A stretch of DNA of 44,994 bases from Candidatus Cybelea septentrionalis (GTDB lineage: Bacteria; Vulcanimicrobiota; Vulcanimicrobiia; Vulcanimicrobiales; Vulcanimicrobiaceae): assembly GCA_003158175.1 (NCBI GenBank), contig PMHJ01000033.1:81402-126395 (forward strand). The letters are read 5' to 3'. Of the stretch, positions 25,891-34,465 are shown in pieces (within the stretch, counting starts at the first letter, position 1; every line of letters starts with the position of its first letter). Under the pieces are notes generated by a model that was not told where the DNA came from, made no database searches, and worked only from the letters and a program-made list of their open reading frames with translations. The position numbers were made by a program, and so were the translations under genes.

Positions 25891-27401
25891 GAAAGACCCT
25901 CGCTATCTTGGCTTGGGCCGCAATTCCGGCGCTGCTGATGAGCGCGTGTAACGGAAACTCCGGAGGAAGCTCCGGACTAGGGTCCCTGCCGAATGCTCCC
26001 GCAGCTTCGCAGCACGGGCGCATTCATCACAACGATAACGGTACCGGCGACATCCACGCCGGCGGCGCAACTTTCCCGGCCTACGGCTACAACCTCGGGG
26101 ACCAGCCGGTCGGCCCTTACACCGGCATTCAACCCACTCCCGGGCCCGGTTCACTTCTTTACAACGTCGCGCAAAAGAATGCGGATGGCAACAACTACTA
26201 CTACTGCCTGACCGGCAGCGGCACCGGACGCAAAGAGTTCGAGGGTGTCATTATGGAGGGAACGGATCCTTGTGCAGCGCTGGGCGCAAGCCCCACCGGC
26301 TTCGGCGGCCGCACCGATCCAATCGACTTCGTCGGCAGCGACGTCGCGATGCCGTCGACCGAGTGCTGCGCAAGCGGAACGCCTTACGTAGCCAGCGGTT
26401 ACGCCGGTACTTATGGCCAGCCGTTCGAGTTCCCGACCTACGGTGGTCCGATCGTCTTCCCGTACATCAATGAAGGCGGCAACGGTTTGACCGGCCTCGG
26501 TTCGAGCCAACTCAAACTCTCGACCTGGACCTATTGCGCGATCGCCAATGGCACGATCGGCTATTGGGACGACGGCGCAATCACGGCAGATAACGGCGGG
26601 ACGCCAGTCGCCGGCCACCAGGCGGTCTACTTCTACTACCGCTCGGACGGCAGCGGAACGACCTACCTGTTTGAAAACAAGCTCTCTAACAGTTCGAAGG
26701 GCTGCAATCAAACCTTTAAGGGCCGTTACGCCCACGCCCCTTATGGTAGCCCCAGTCGCAGTGCGGCCTGGACCTTCCCTCCGGTTAGTCTCACCGCGCT
26801 AGCTTGGACCGGCCCGACTGGCACGCAAACCTCCGGCTCGGTGTTCTCCGGCGCCTCCGGCAACCCGGGCATCCTGCAGTGCATCCAGGGCGGGACCTGC
26901 GGTACGAGCGGCTTCCCGTACGGTACCGGTTATGCAGAAGGCGCGTGGGCGGCGGCGGCGGGAAGCCCAACCGTCTCTCAAGCGGCCCTGCTAAATGGAA
27001 AGAAGTTCGTGAGCCCCACGGACGTCAAGGCCGTGGCCGAAGCACTCAAAACAGCCACCGGCAATAAGATACAGTTCGGGGAAGGCGCAGACGGCATCTC
27101 GCTAGGCTCGAGCACTCCGAACTGCCAGCTCTACATCCCGCCATCCGCTTTCGTAAACCCGCCGAGCGGTGCGTATCCGATGGTCGGCCTGAGCTACTGG
27201 CTGTTCTATGGTAAGAACCAAACGCGCGCGGGCTCAAACCACTTCACCGATCTGAAGAACGCGATCGTATATCTCGATTCGAAAGCTTGGAACAACGCGC
27301 TTCCGGGCCTAGAATACACGCCTCTTCCCAAATCCACCCACGCGAAGATCCAGGCGGCTCTCATGGGCAGTCACAGCGCTTCGCCTTGTTTCAATAAGTA
27401 G
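25887..27401 (+). CDS. PstS-like phosphate-binding lipoprotein
   Basis: This 504-residue lipoprotein (signal ending 'LLMSACNGN') resembles PstS, the periplasmic phosphate-binding protein of ABC transporters. The order of motifs fits: 'LTGSGTGRKEF' (phosphate loop), 'DFVGSDVAMP', 'LKLSTWTYCAIANGTIGYWDD' in shortened form, and 'YRSDGSGTTYLFENKL', whose RSDGSGTT segment binds the phosphate oxygens in known PstS structures. It is longer than typical PstS (about 350). No pstCAB genes follow, so it may work with the TonB-type receptor of the same operon or with a transporter elsewhere. A strong hairpin ends the operon 11 bases later. Confidence 0.85.
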   Translation: MRKTLAILAWAAIPALLMSACNGNSGGSSGLGSLPNAPAASQHGRIHHNDNGTGDIHAGGATFPAYGYNLGDQPVGPYTGIQPTPGPGSLLYNVAQKNADGNNYYYCLTGSGTGRKEFEGVIMEGTDPCAALGASPTGFGGRTDPIDFVGSDVAMPSTECCASGTPYVASGYAGTYGQPFEFPTYGGPIVFPYINEGGNGLTGLGSSQLKLSTWTYCAIANGTIGYWDDGAITADNGGTPVAGHQAVYFYYRSDGSGTTYLFENKLSNSSKGCNQTFKGRYAHAPYGSPSRSAAWTFPPVSLTALAWTGPTGTQTSGSVFSGASGNPGILQCIQGGTCGTSGFPYGTGYAEGAWAAAAGSPTVSQAALLNGKKFVSPTDVKAVAEALKTATGNKIQFGEGADGISLGSSTPNCQLYIPPSAFVNPPSGAYPMVGLSYWLFYGKNQTRAGSNHFTDLKNAIVYLDSKAWNNALPGLEYTPLPKSTHAKIQAALMGSHSASPCFNK

Positions 27402-27411
27402 TCGAATAACC

Positions 27412-27456
27412 CGAAGCGTTCGTGCGCGCTGCTGTTTGCGGCGCGCACGAACTTCG
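27412..27456 (+). terminator. strong hairpin after the PstS-like gene
   Basis: GTTCGTGCGCGC (27418-27429) pairs perfectly with GCGCGCACGAAC (27441-27452) around an 11-base loop. The outer pairs CGAA (27412-27415) and TTCG (27453-27456) extend it past a 2-base bulge. Only a short T-rich stretch (ATTTTAT) follows, so it may be a terminator, a partial terminator or an mRNA 3'-end stabiliser ahead of the next lipoprotein gene. Confidence 0.6.
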
Positions 27457-27473
27457 ATTTTATGGAGCTTAAT

Positions 27474-28250
27474 ATGAGGTTTCGCCTCGCCGGCGCCGTC
27501 GTCAGCGGTTTGCTTGCGATGACCGCATGCGGCGGATCGAGTTCCAGCTCGAGTTCGATGCCGCCGGTATCGAGCGGCACGGCTCGCGTGCGCTTCATCG
27601 ACGGTGCTCCCGATCTCGAAACGCTCATTGGGAGCACGCCGCAAACCATCTGCTTGGGGGCGAACGCTCCTTGTTACCTGCAAGTGAACGGGGACACGGT
27701 ATCGCAGCTATTTTACTACGGCACTATGACGTCGTTCGTGAGCGTGACTGCCGGTACGCTTTCGCTAGTCGCGCGCGATGGAGCGGGCTACGAGGTTGGC
27801 CCCGTCAAGACCACCGCGCTCGCAGCGGGCAAGCAATACACGCTGATCTTGATCGGAACGTATCCGAAATACATCGTGCTGGCCTTCGAAGAACCGGCCA
27901 GCACGAAGGGTAACGCCCAACTCTCCCTTTACGAAGCGTCGCCATCCGTGCCCAGTGCCGATTTCGGCAGCTTCCGCGCTTCGAGTCATTCGGGCTTCAA
28001 AGCACTGGGTAACGCGAAGCTCGGAAACGTGGTCACCGTTTTGCTCGGCGCGAGCGTTTCAAACTTCGGCGGCTACGCCGGTCGGGGAGCCAAACCGTTT
28101 ACCCGCGGCGACCTAACCTTGGCAAGCGTCAACACTTTTGATAAACACAACGAGTTGCCGTTTCATGCTGCCGCGCGGTTTTCGCTCTTTCTCTTCGATG
28201 CCAAGTCCGGAAGCGCGAGCGGCCCCGTTTTTGGGAGTCTCGATCGATGA
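27474..28250 (+). CDS. DUF4397-like lipoprotein
   Basis: The 258-residue protein has a lipoprotein signal ending 'LLAMTACGGSS' and a Ser-rich linker. The mature part begins 'GTARVRFIDGAPDLETLIG' and continues with 'PCYLQVNGDTVSQLFYYG' and 'GKQYTLILIGTYPKYIVLA', the pattern of DUF4397 domains (beta-sandwich, often surface-associated, function unknown). I prefer the ATG at 27474, because GGAG at 27464-27467 sits 6 bases before it; an ATG at 27462 overlaps that ribosome-binding site. The stop overlaps the next start (ATGA). Confidence 0.8.
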   Translation: MRFRLAGAVVSGLLAMTACGGSSSSSSSMPPVSSGTARVRFIDGAPDLETLIGSTPQTICLGANAPCYLQVNGDTVSQLFYYGTMTSFVSVTAGTLSLVARDGAGYEVGPVKTTALAAGKQYTLILIGTYPKYIVLAFEEPASTKGNAQLSLYEASPSVPSADFGSFRASSHSGFKALGNAKLGNVVTVLLGASVSNFGGYAGRGAKPFTRGDLTLASVNTFDKHNELPFHAAARFSLFLFDAKSGSASGPVFGSLDR

Positions 28251-29326
28251 AAATCTCAACGGTCTTTGCGCTCGTCGTTGCGGTGGCTGCGGCGATTCTG
28301 GTCGTCTCGGGTTGCGGGTCGACTGGTCCCGCGCCGATTACCTCGCCGCCGCAGGGGCCGCCTATTCCGACGCCACCGGCGAACTGGCTCTACGTCGACC
28401 ACAACGGAACGTTCTTCGCGTATCGGCTGCCGCTGCATGCCGATTCCAAACCAGAGCGAACGCTGGCCGAGTGGCCCGGTTTGGGATTGGCGCCGGCAAT
28501 CGCCGTCGGTCCCTACGGCGAAGTCGCGATCTCCAGCCCCACCGAGATTCGCATCTTCCGCGCGCCGATCGTCACCTTCGAAGCATCGCGCGTCAATCTT
28601 TCGATTCCGCTAACGCCGGCGATTACCGAGATTAACGCCAGCGGCAACGCCGATCTCGTCGATACGGAGTACGACCCCAACGACAACCTCTGGCTGTTCA
28701 ACAATATCGGCGGGGAGATCTCCGAGTTGCGGACGCCGTTTTCGAAGAGGATGCAGGCCTCGGTCCAGATCGGCTTCGGTCAGCCCGGCTCCAAGGCGGC
28801 GGGATATACGAACTTGGGCGAGGGGCGCTTCGACGTGAATGCGACGCTTTACGTCTACGCCAGCAACGCAGCGGAGACCTCGCGACTCTTCAAGATTGGC
28901 TTCCCCTATGCCAGGCCGCCGGGAACGACCGGGCTCAACTTGGATCAAGCCGACTTCGTGGATGCCAGCCAATATTTGCCGACCGCTAAGAACCCGGCCG
29001 ACCTTTTGCTTGGACAGTACGTCGGAGCGCTGCGGACGCCCAAGCCCGGCTCGCCCCCGTCGCCGCCGGTTGACGTGATGGGCCAGTTCTACGAACCGCT
29101 GCAGCCGACGAAGGGACTCGTTCCCAACGAGCATGTGAACACGGTGGTTGGCGCGCTGATCGCCGATCCGCCGCGCGAACTGATCTACACGCTCCAATCG
29201 ACCGACGGAGAACTCGACGTTTACGGCTTGCCCTTAGCCGGCGAGGCGAAACCGGTGCTTGCGCTCAAGTGTCCGGCCGGCGCGTCGAGTTGCTCCGCGC
29301 ACGAGCACCTCTTCCTCGCGCCCTAG
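28247..29326 (+). CDS. lipoprotein with beta-propeller-like repeats
   Basis: The 359-residue product starts with a lipoprotein signal ending 'AAILVVSGCGSTG' and a Pro-rich linker. The mature region is beta-rich with propeller-style segments such as 'NWLYVDHNGTFFAYRLPL', 'AIAVGPYGEVAISSPTEIRI' and 'VDTEYDPNDNLWLFNNIG'. I recognise no catalytic residues. It is translationally coupled to the DUF4397-like gene, so the two probably form a surface pair. Function unknown. Confidence 0.77.
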   Translation: MKISTVFALVVAVAAAILVVSGCGSTGPAPITSPPQGPPIPTPPANWLYVDHNGTFFAYRLPLHADSKPERTLAEWPGLGLAPAIAVGPYGEVAISSPTEIRIFRAPIVTFEASRVNLSIPLTPAITEINASGNADLVDTEYDPNDNLWLFNNIGGEISELRTPFSKRMQASVQIGFGQPGSKAAGYTNLGEGRFDVNATLYVYASNAAETSRLFKIGFPYARPPGTTGLNLDQADFVDASQYLPTAKNPADLLLGQYVGALRTPKPGSPPSPPVDVMGQFYEPLQPTKGLVPNEHVNTVVGALIADPPRELIYTLQSTDGELDVYGLPLAGEAKPVLALKCPAGASSCSAHEHLFLAP

Positions 29327-29395
29327 CCTCACGGACATCGAAGCCGGACGGATTCGCGGAGGAATCCACCCCAACGAACCCGCAGAAGCGGCCGT

Positions 29396-30085
29396 ATGAT
29401 TCGGGCCATTGGCTCCTGTGCGCTGCTGGCGCTCTGCGCGTGCACCGTGTCGTCCGGCGAGCGCGTTCACGAACAGTTCAATCGAACCATCGATAGCGGC
29501 GCCAAGCCGATCGTTCACGTCGACAATATTGCCGGGGCCGTTGCGATTACATCGTGGAACAAACCGGTCGTGAATATCGTCGCAACCAAGTATGGCTACG
29601 ATGCTTCCGAGTTGCGCAGCGTCACCATCAACGTCAACCGCGAGGGTGACGGTATCTTCGTCGTTACGACCTACGCGGGAGGCAATCATAGCGGCGGCGT
29701 GCGTTACCGGATCTCGGTTCCGGCCGGCGCCTCCGTGCAGGTGGGCAACGTTGCCGGTTCGGTCTCCGTCGGCGGCATCACCGGCAACGTCAACGTCGAG
29801 ACGCAGACGGGAACCATCGACGCAACTCTCGGCCGGGTCGACGGAGATCGCTCGATCGACCTGCGCGCCACGATCGGGACGATCACGTTACGAGTCGCGC
29901 GCGAAAGCAGCGCGACCGTCAACGCGGAGAGTACGGTCGGCAGCTTTTCCAGCGACGCGACCGGAATCGTGCAGAGCGGCAAGAACGTGGTCGGTGTGCG
30001 GGCAAGCGGCAAGCTAGGATCGGGGACCGCGCGCATTCGCTTGAGCACAACGACCGGCGCCATCGCACTTCGAACGACGGAGTAG
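29396..30085 (+). CDS. DUF4097-like beta-helix lipoprotein
   Basis: The 229-residue protein has a short lipoprotein signal ('CALLALCACTVSS'). The mature part is a regular beta-repeat of the DUF4097/putative auto-adhesin type: 'PIVHVDNIAGAVAITSWN', 'SVQVGNVAGSVSVGGITGN', 'TGTIDATLGRVDGDRSIDL' and 'GTARIRLSTTTGAIAL'. Such repeats predict a parallel beta-helix. Function is not established for the family. The preceding 69 bases hold no recognisable signal. Confidence 0.82.
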   Translation: MIRAIGSCALLALCACTVSSGERVHEQFNRTIDSGAKPIVHVDNIAGAVAITSWNKPVVNIVATKYGYDASELRSVTINVNREGDGIFVVTTYAGGNHSGGVRYRISVPAGASVQVGNVAGSVSVGGITGNVNVETQTGTIDATLGRVDGDRSIDLRATIGTITLRVARESSATVNAESTVGSFSSDATGIVQSGKNVVGVRASGKLGSGTARIRLSTTTGAIALRTTE

Positions 30086-30130
30086 CGCGCATCGGGGAGA
30101 CCGCAAAGGCCTGCCGAAAGAGCCGCAGCT

Positions 30131-31543
30131 ATGGATTTTAGCATCGTTAGCCACGCCTGTCTCGATATCAAGGCTCGCGGCAAGCGACTGATCATCGACC
30201 CCTGGCTGAACGAACCGACCTACTGGTCGTCCTGGTGGCACGCGCCGCCTCCGGTCTTCGAGCCGGACCTTTTTGGCGCGGACTACATCTATATAACGCA
30301 CTGGCATTTCGACCATTTCGATCCGCGAACGCTCAAGAAGTTCGCGAAGACGACGACGGTCATAGTGCCCCGCTTCCCAATTTCGGGTTTACGCGAGCAG
30401 CTCGCCGACATCGGATTCGAGCGGATCGTCGAGCTTCCCCACGGCAAGAGTGTCGAGCTGGCCCCGGGCTTCTCGCTGACGAGTTATCAAATCAGCTTCC
30501 AGGACGATAGCGTAGCGGTTGTCGAGGCCGACGGAACGGTCTTGGTCGATCTCAATGATGCCAAGCCGCTCCCTTCGACCTGGCGAACGTTCCGTAGGAA
30601 GTATCCGAAGGTCGACTTCATTCTGCGCAGCCATTCGCCGGCATGGTCGTATCCCACGCGCTACACGTTTGAGGATCCTGCCGATCGTTTGCCGGTCGAC
30701 GCCCGGACGTACATGGAAGCGTTCGTCGCAGCCGCGCAGCAGATGCGCCCGCGCTACGCAATTCCGTTTGCGAGTGGAATTTGCCACTTGCACCGCGAGG
30801 TGCGCGACGAAAATCGATTCTTGGTCTCGGGGCCGGAGATGAAGGAGTATTTCGAAGCTAACGCTTCGCGTGTTCCGTCGGCGTCGCTCGTGCTGATGCC
30901 GCCCGGGAGCCGCTGGTCACCTGAGTCTGGTTTCACGATCGCCGAAGACGGCATGGTCGTCGATATGGTTGGCTACGCCGAGCAACGGGCCATCGAAGAG
31001 AACGAGCGTCTTGAAAAAGTTTACCGGTCGGAAGGCGAAAAGCAGATCGCCTTCGATGACTTTTCGAACTACTTTACGAAGTTTTTCAAGGCAACGCGGC
31101 TCCTACGGCCATTCATGCGTAAGACGCGCTGGCTCTTCACGATCGAAACGCCGCAACTCGAACATTGGTGCGTCGACTTCGGCGACTCGACGATTACGCG
31201 ATCGGCGCAGATGCCCGCGGTCTATGACAGCGCCATCACCGTTTCGCCGGCGGTTCTTTCGGCGTCGTTGCGGAACACCGTGTTCACTAACGTCGACATC
31301 TCCAAGCGCTGGCGCGTGCACATAAAGCGCGGCAGCGCGATGCGGCACTTTATCGTTACGAACCTCCTGCTGCTCTTCGAGGCCGAGTATCTCTCTCCGA
31401 AAAAATTGCTCTCCTGGCGCTTCCTAACGGGCTACCTGCGGCGGCTCCCCGAGGTCCTAGATTACGCGCAGATGGCGTTTCGAACGGCCACTCAGGGCAA
31501 AGACTCTCTGGTGAAAGCGGTCACCAGTATTGCCGAGGGCTAA
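30131..31543 (+). CDS. metallo-beta-lactamase-fold hydrolase
   Basis: The 470-residue cytoplasmic protein has an N-terminal metallo-beta-lactamase domain with the metal motif 'HWHFDH' at residues 57-62, preceded by 'IIDPWLNE', and with a further likely metal Asp in 'GTVLVDLNDAKPL'. The arrangement recalls UlaG and the metal-binding part of CMP-N-acetylneuraminate hydroxylase-like proteins rather than class B beta-lactamases. The Rieske domain of the latter is missing. The last 200 residues form an additional domain I do not recognise ('FSNYFTKFFKATRLLRPFM' and onward). The substrate is unknown. Confidence 0.86.
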   Translation: MDFSIVSHACLDIKARGKRLIIDPWLNEPTYWSSWWHAPPPVFEPDLFGADYIYITHWHFDHFDPRTLKKFAKTTTVIVPRFPISGLREQLADIGFERIVELPHGKSVELAPGFSLTSYQISFQDDSVAVVEADGTVLVDLNDAKPLPSTWRTFRRKYPKVDFILRSHSPAWSYPTRYTFEDPADRLPVDARTYMEAFVAAAQQMRPRYAIPFASGICHLHREVRDENRFLVSGPEMKEYFEANASRVPSASLVLMPPGSRWSPESGFTIAEDGMVVDMVGYAEQRAIEENERLEKVYRSEGEKQIAFDDFSNYFTKFFKATRLLRPFMRKTRWLFTIETPQLEHWCVDFGDSTITRSAQMPAVYDSAITVSPAVLSASLRNTVFTNVDISKRWRVHIKRGSAMRHFIVTNLLLLFEAEYLSPKKLLSWRFLTGYLRRLPEVLDYAQMAFRTATQGKDSLVKAVTSIAEG

Positions 31544-31639
31544 GAGCTCGGGGCGTTCGAAAATTTGCTCTGCTAGGTAGGCCAAGCTTGCTCGGCGGAC
31601 ATAATAAGCAAAGCAAAAAAACCTTCCAAAATAACCAAC

Positions 31640-31805
31640 TTAAGAGACCTTACGGCAGGGGAGAGCCTCAGGAAACGCCAAGGTCGCCGACGGGAGCCCC
31701 ATATCAACGTAGCCTGGTTTGCTGGAGGAGGAGTGATCCGCCTCTTGCCGGTCGGTCTGCCCACCACGGAGGTCCCCCAGTCAGGCTTCCCGAGAGAGCC
31801 TGACG
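31640..31805 (+). ncRNA. candidate structured 5' leader RNA with alternative hairpins
   Basis: This gene-free stretch before the 31830 lipoprotein gene can fold into several stems: GACCTT/AAGGTC (31646-31651 with 31680-31685), GCCGAC/GTCGGT (31686-31691 with 31751-31756), and GAGG.GGA/TCC.CCTC (31725-31732 with 31737-31744) closed by a GTGA tetraloop. The final hairpin GTCAGGCT/AGCCTGAC (31780-31787 with 31797-31804) shares its 5' arm with an upstream AGCCTG (31711-31716), which can pair with 31782-31787 instead, backed by CTGG/CCAG (31722-31725 with 31777-31780). Mutually exclusive pairings are typical of riboswitches and attenuators. I could match no known riboswitch class. The last hairpin lacks a T-run. 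Confidence 0.5.
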
Positions 31806-31829
31806 CTTCATACACACTTTCATGAAAGA

Positions 31830-32906
31830 ATGGAGCAAACTTCCATAATGCAAATCTCTAGTCTGTCCAAGCTCAGCTTGGGCACCATCGCCGCAGCGGC
31901 TTTCCTCGCGGCCTGCTCCGGCAATACGGGCTCAACGGTGCCGGGCGTCGGCGGAGTTCAAAGCCAGAGTCGGGTCACGCACGCTGTGCACGCGATTCCC
32001 GCGTGGCTCTTGAGCCCTGCTGGAATTTTCCACGGCAACCCGATGCCCGACAAGAAGAAGAAGTCTAAGGGCCTGATCTACGTCAGCTCCTTCGCCGGAG
32101 ATTCGGTCTTCGGCTTCACCACGGCAGGCAAATCGAGCTGCTCGATCAACACCGGCGACGAAGCGATCAACGGCAATGCGGCCGATCCCAAGGGTAACCT
32201 GATCCTTCCGTTAGGTGCGGCTCGCACGGTATCCGTGTACAAACCAAACTGCGGCGCGGAGATCGGAGCTTCTTTTGCTGACAACGACGGTCAGCCGTCC
32301 TCTGCTTCGAGCTTCAACGCGGCAACCGGCACGATCGCCATCGGCAACATCACCAGCACGGCGACCGGCGTCGGCAGCGTCGACGTCTGCACAGTGTCGG
32401 GCGGTTGCACGAGCAACATCACCAGCTCGAATATCACGGGTTACGGCGGCGGCGTTCTGCTCGACACCAAGGGCAACTGCTACCTGACCTCAGAGAACGC
32501 GTCGTTTACTGCCTCGACCATGACCTATTGGGCCGGATGCAAGGGCTCGGGCACGGCCGTCACGGGTTGGAAGAACACGTACTACGGCAGCATCACGCTC
32601 GATAAGAAGGGCAACATCGACGCCATCGACTTCGAGGGCGGCGGCACCGGACAGCTTTGGGTCTATAAAGGCTGCAACCCGGCTTGCACGCTCGTCGGTG
32701 GTCCTTTCGCGCTCCATGGCTACGCGATCTTCGGTTCTGTAAACAAGAAGGGCAACACGTTCGGCGCAGTCGAGTTCGAAACCGGCGAAGTCGATCTCTA
32801 CAAGTACAGCCCGACCAAGCTCACGTACACCTCGAGCTTCTCGAGTGGCTTCTCGGCAACCGATGAGGCCGAAGGCTTCGCCTTCGCTCCTTCAGTCAAG
32901 AAGTAA
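31830..32906 (+). CDS. lipoprotein with beta-propeller-like body
   Basis: The 358-residue product has a lipoprotein signal ending 'AAAAFLAACSGNTG'. The mature part contains 'GLIYVSSFAGDSVFGFTTAG', 'AADPKGNLILPLGAARTVSV', 'VLLDTKGNCYLTSENASFT' and 'SITLDKKGNIDAIDFEGG', blades of an NHL/SMP-30-like propeller rich in Cys pairs. Start choice is open: ATG 31830, or ATG 31848 with GGAG 12 bases upstream. It is preceded by a structured leader and followed by a strong terminator, so it is a separately regulated single-gene unit. Function unknown. Confidence 0.82.
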   Translation: MEQTSIMQISSLSKLSLGTIAAAAFLAACSGNTGSTVPGVGGVQSQSRVTHAVHAIPAWLLSPAGIFHGNPMPDKKKKSKGLIYVSSFAGDSVFGFTTAGKSSCSINTGDEAINGNAADPKGNLILPLGAARTVSVYKPNCGAEIGASFADNDGQPSSASSFNAATGTIAIGNITSTATGVGSVDVCTVSGGCTSNITSSNITGYGGGVLLDTKGNCYLTSENASFTASTMTYWAGCKGSGTAVTGWKNTYYGSITLDKKGNIDAIDFEGGGTGQLWVYKGCNPACTLVGGPFALHGYAIFGSVNKKGNTFGAVEFETGEVDLYKYSPTKLTYTSSFSSGFSATDEAEGFAFAPSVKK

Positions 32907-32935
32907 GACTCGAAAACTTCACTTCGGTAAGTTGT

Positions 32936-32972
32936 CAGGGGGTGGCCTAACGGCCACCCCCTGATTCTTTTT
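32936..32972 (+). terminator. intrinsic terminator of the 31830 lipoprotein gene
   Basis: A perfect 12-base stem, CAGGGGGTGGCC (32936-32947) with GGCCACCCCCTG (32952-32963), closes a TAAC loop and is followed by ATTCTTTTT. It lies 30 bases after the stop codon and just before the convergent phosphoesterase gene. Confidence 0.92.
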
Positions 32973-32975
32973 CGG

Positions 32976-34337
32976 CTAATCGTCGCCGATGATCGCCTTC
33001 GGTCGGCCCCGCCACCGGGGTGCCCGATCCTCTTGCGTCCAATGAGACGTGCGAAGCGCTCCCACAAACTTCCTGAAGACGCGGGGCCTTTGAGTGTAGT
33101 CGAAAGCGTCGCTCGCGGGATCGTTCGCCCGCGTGTCGCTCGCCGCGAGATGCGGTAAGCCGAAGTTGTCTTCGATGTATTTCAAGACGCTTGCGGTTTC
33201 GTATTGGACGTGCGTGACGTAGCCCCGTTTGGCGTAAGGCGAAATGATGATGAGCGGTACGCGGAAACCGAGACCGTCGTAATCTTCATAGACCGGCTTA
33301 ACGGGATCGAACCAGCCTCCCCAGTCGTCCCACATGATAAAGATAGCTGTCGTCTTCCAGAAACGGCTCGTTCCGATTGAGTTGACGACAGACGCCACCC
33401 AGGTCGGCCCGGTCCCTCTATTCATCGCGGCGTGATCGGAGTTTTCATAGGTAGGAGCAATCCATGTAATGTTTGCGAGCTGACCCTTGGCGATGTCGGT
33501 CAGGAAGCGCGAGGGCGGGTCGATCACGTCGGCGTGCCAGTCTCGCGTGTGAAAGACGTTACGGTCGGCTTGATACGACGACCATAGACCGCCATCGTCA
33601 TCGATGGCACCGCTGTAAAACCGCCAACTCAGCCCGGCACTGTCGGCCTCGGTTCCAATTGACGGGTTGTCGAAGCAGGCTGCGATCGGTGCGGCGTAGG
33701 TTCGCCGATCGGTCAGTCGCGGCACCGTGTCCGACGGACCACCCTCGCATCCCCACGACGAGACCGGATAGTCGACGGCATGGCTCGCGTACGATGCGAC
33801 GATGAACTGGTGAGCGATAAAACTGCCGTCGAGATTCGAGGCGAACATGTGATCGGCAAGGACGTACGCTTCCGCCATCTTCCAATACGGCTCGATTTGG
33901 AACCTCGGCACGTACGCGTAGGCGAAGTTTGCGGGATGGCCTAAGCTCGCGGCCTCTTGATTCCACCCATTCATTCGGCAGTCGGTTCCCGGCAGTTTCC
34001 CACGACCGTTGCATGCCTTAAAAAAGGCAACGGCGGAATGGTCGATGTCCCAGTCGGTGACCATGGTTTGGGCGTGCAACGGGATCCTCGAGCCGCCTGC
34101 AACGGGACCGGAGCGTCGCGTCAGTGCACCCGGATAGCCCATGAACAGATTATTGAACGACCGGTTTTCCTGGACGATGAAGACGACGTGCTGGATCGGA
34201 CTTGCCGATGATGCATTTCCTTTGATTTGCGCGGCTGCAGGAGTTACGGCGGGACCATTGCTCGCCGAGCAGGCGGTTGCAGCCAGCAGCCCGGCAATGA
34301 GCATGCCGGCGGCCTTCATCGGTCTAACTGCGCTCAC
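32976..34337 (-). CDS. PLC/acid-phosphatase-type phosphoesterase lipoprotein (subgroup A)
   Basis: The 453-residue protein belongs to the phosphoesterase family that includes bacterial phospholipase C and AcpA (alkaline-phosphatase superfamily). After a lipoprotein signal ending 'LLAATACSA' come 'HVVFIVQENRSFNNLFMGYP' with the conserved ENRSF, 'VLADHMFASNLDGSFIAHQ', and the metal-site motif 'IMWDDWGGWFDPV', then 'GLGFRVPLIIISPYAKRG'. It should hydrolyse phosphate mono- or diesters outside the cytoplasm. I start at GTG 34337 because a near-perfect AAAGGAGG (34341-34349) lies just upstream. Unlike its paralogues it lacks the C-terminal FFLHQ motif. Confidence 0.9.
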   Translation of the reverse strand: MSAVRPMKAAGMLIAGLLAATACSASNGPAVTPAAAQIKGNASSASPIQHVVFIVQENRSFNNLFMGYPGALTRRSGPVAGGSRIPLHAQTMVTDWDIDHSAVAFFKACNGRGKLPGTDCRMNGWNQEAASLGHPANFAYAYVPRFQIEPYWKMAEAYVLADHMFASNLDGSFIAHQFIVASYASHAVDYPVSSWGCEGGPSDTVPRLTDRRTYAAPIAACFDNPSIGTEADSAGLSWRFYSGAIDDDGGLWSSYQADRNVFHTRDWHADVIDPPSRFLTDIAKGQLANITWIAPTYENSDHAAMNRGTGPTWVASVVNSIGTSRFWKTTAIFIMWDDWGGWFDPVKPVYEDYDGLGFRVPLIIISPYAKRGYVTHVQYETASVLKYIEDNFGLPHLAASDTRANDPASDAFDYTQRPRVFRKFVGALRTSHWTQEDRAPRWRGRPKAIIGDD

Positions 34338-34411
34338 AGATCCTCCTTTGGGGCTCTTCCCCGATTCGTACGCTGTGTGGACTCTCCGTCCACGGACCTC
34401 AACGCGATAAG

Positions 34412-34446
34412 ACAAAAAGAGAGGCGACGCCGAAGCGCCGCCTCTC
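34412..34446 (-). terminator. intrinsic terminator of the sedolisin-type protease gene
   Basis: On the minus strand a GC-rich hairpin, arms GAGAGGCG (34419-34426) and CGCCTCTC (34439-34446) with an inner CGC/GCG pairing around a CGAA-type loop, is followed by TTTTT (complement of 34414-34418). It ends the protease transcript 20 bases after its stop and separates it from the phosphoesterase gene. Confidence 0.85.
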
Positions 34447-34465
34447 GTGTCGCGTTGGCGCGAGG

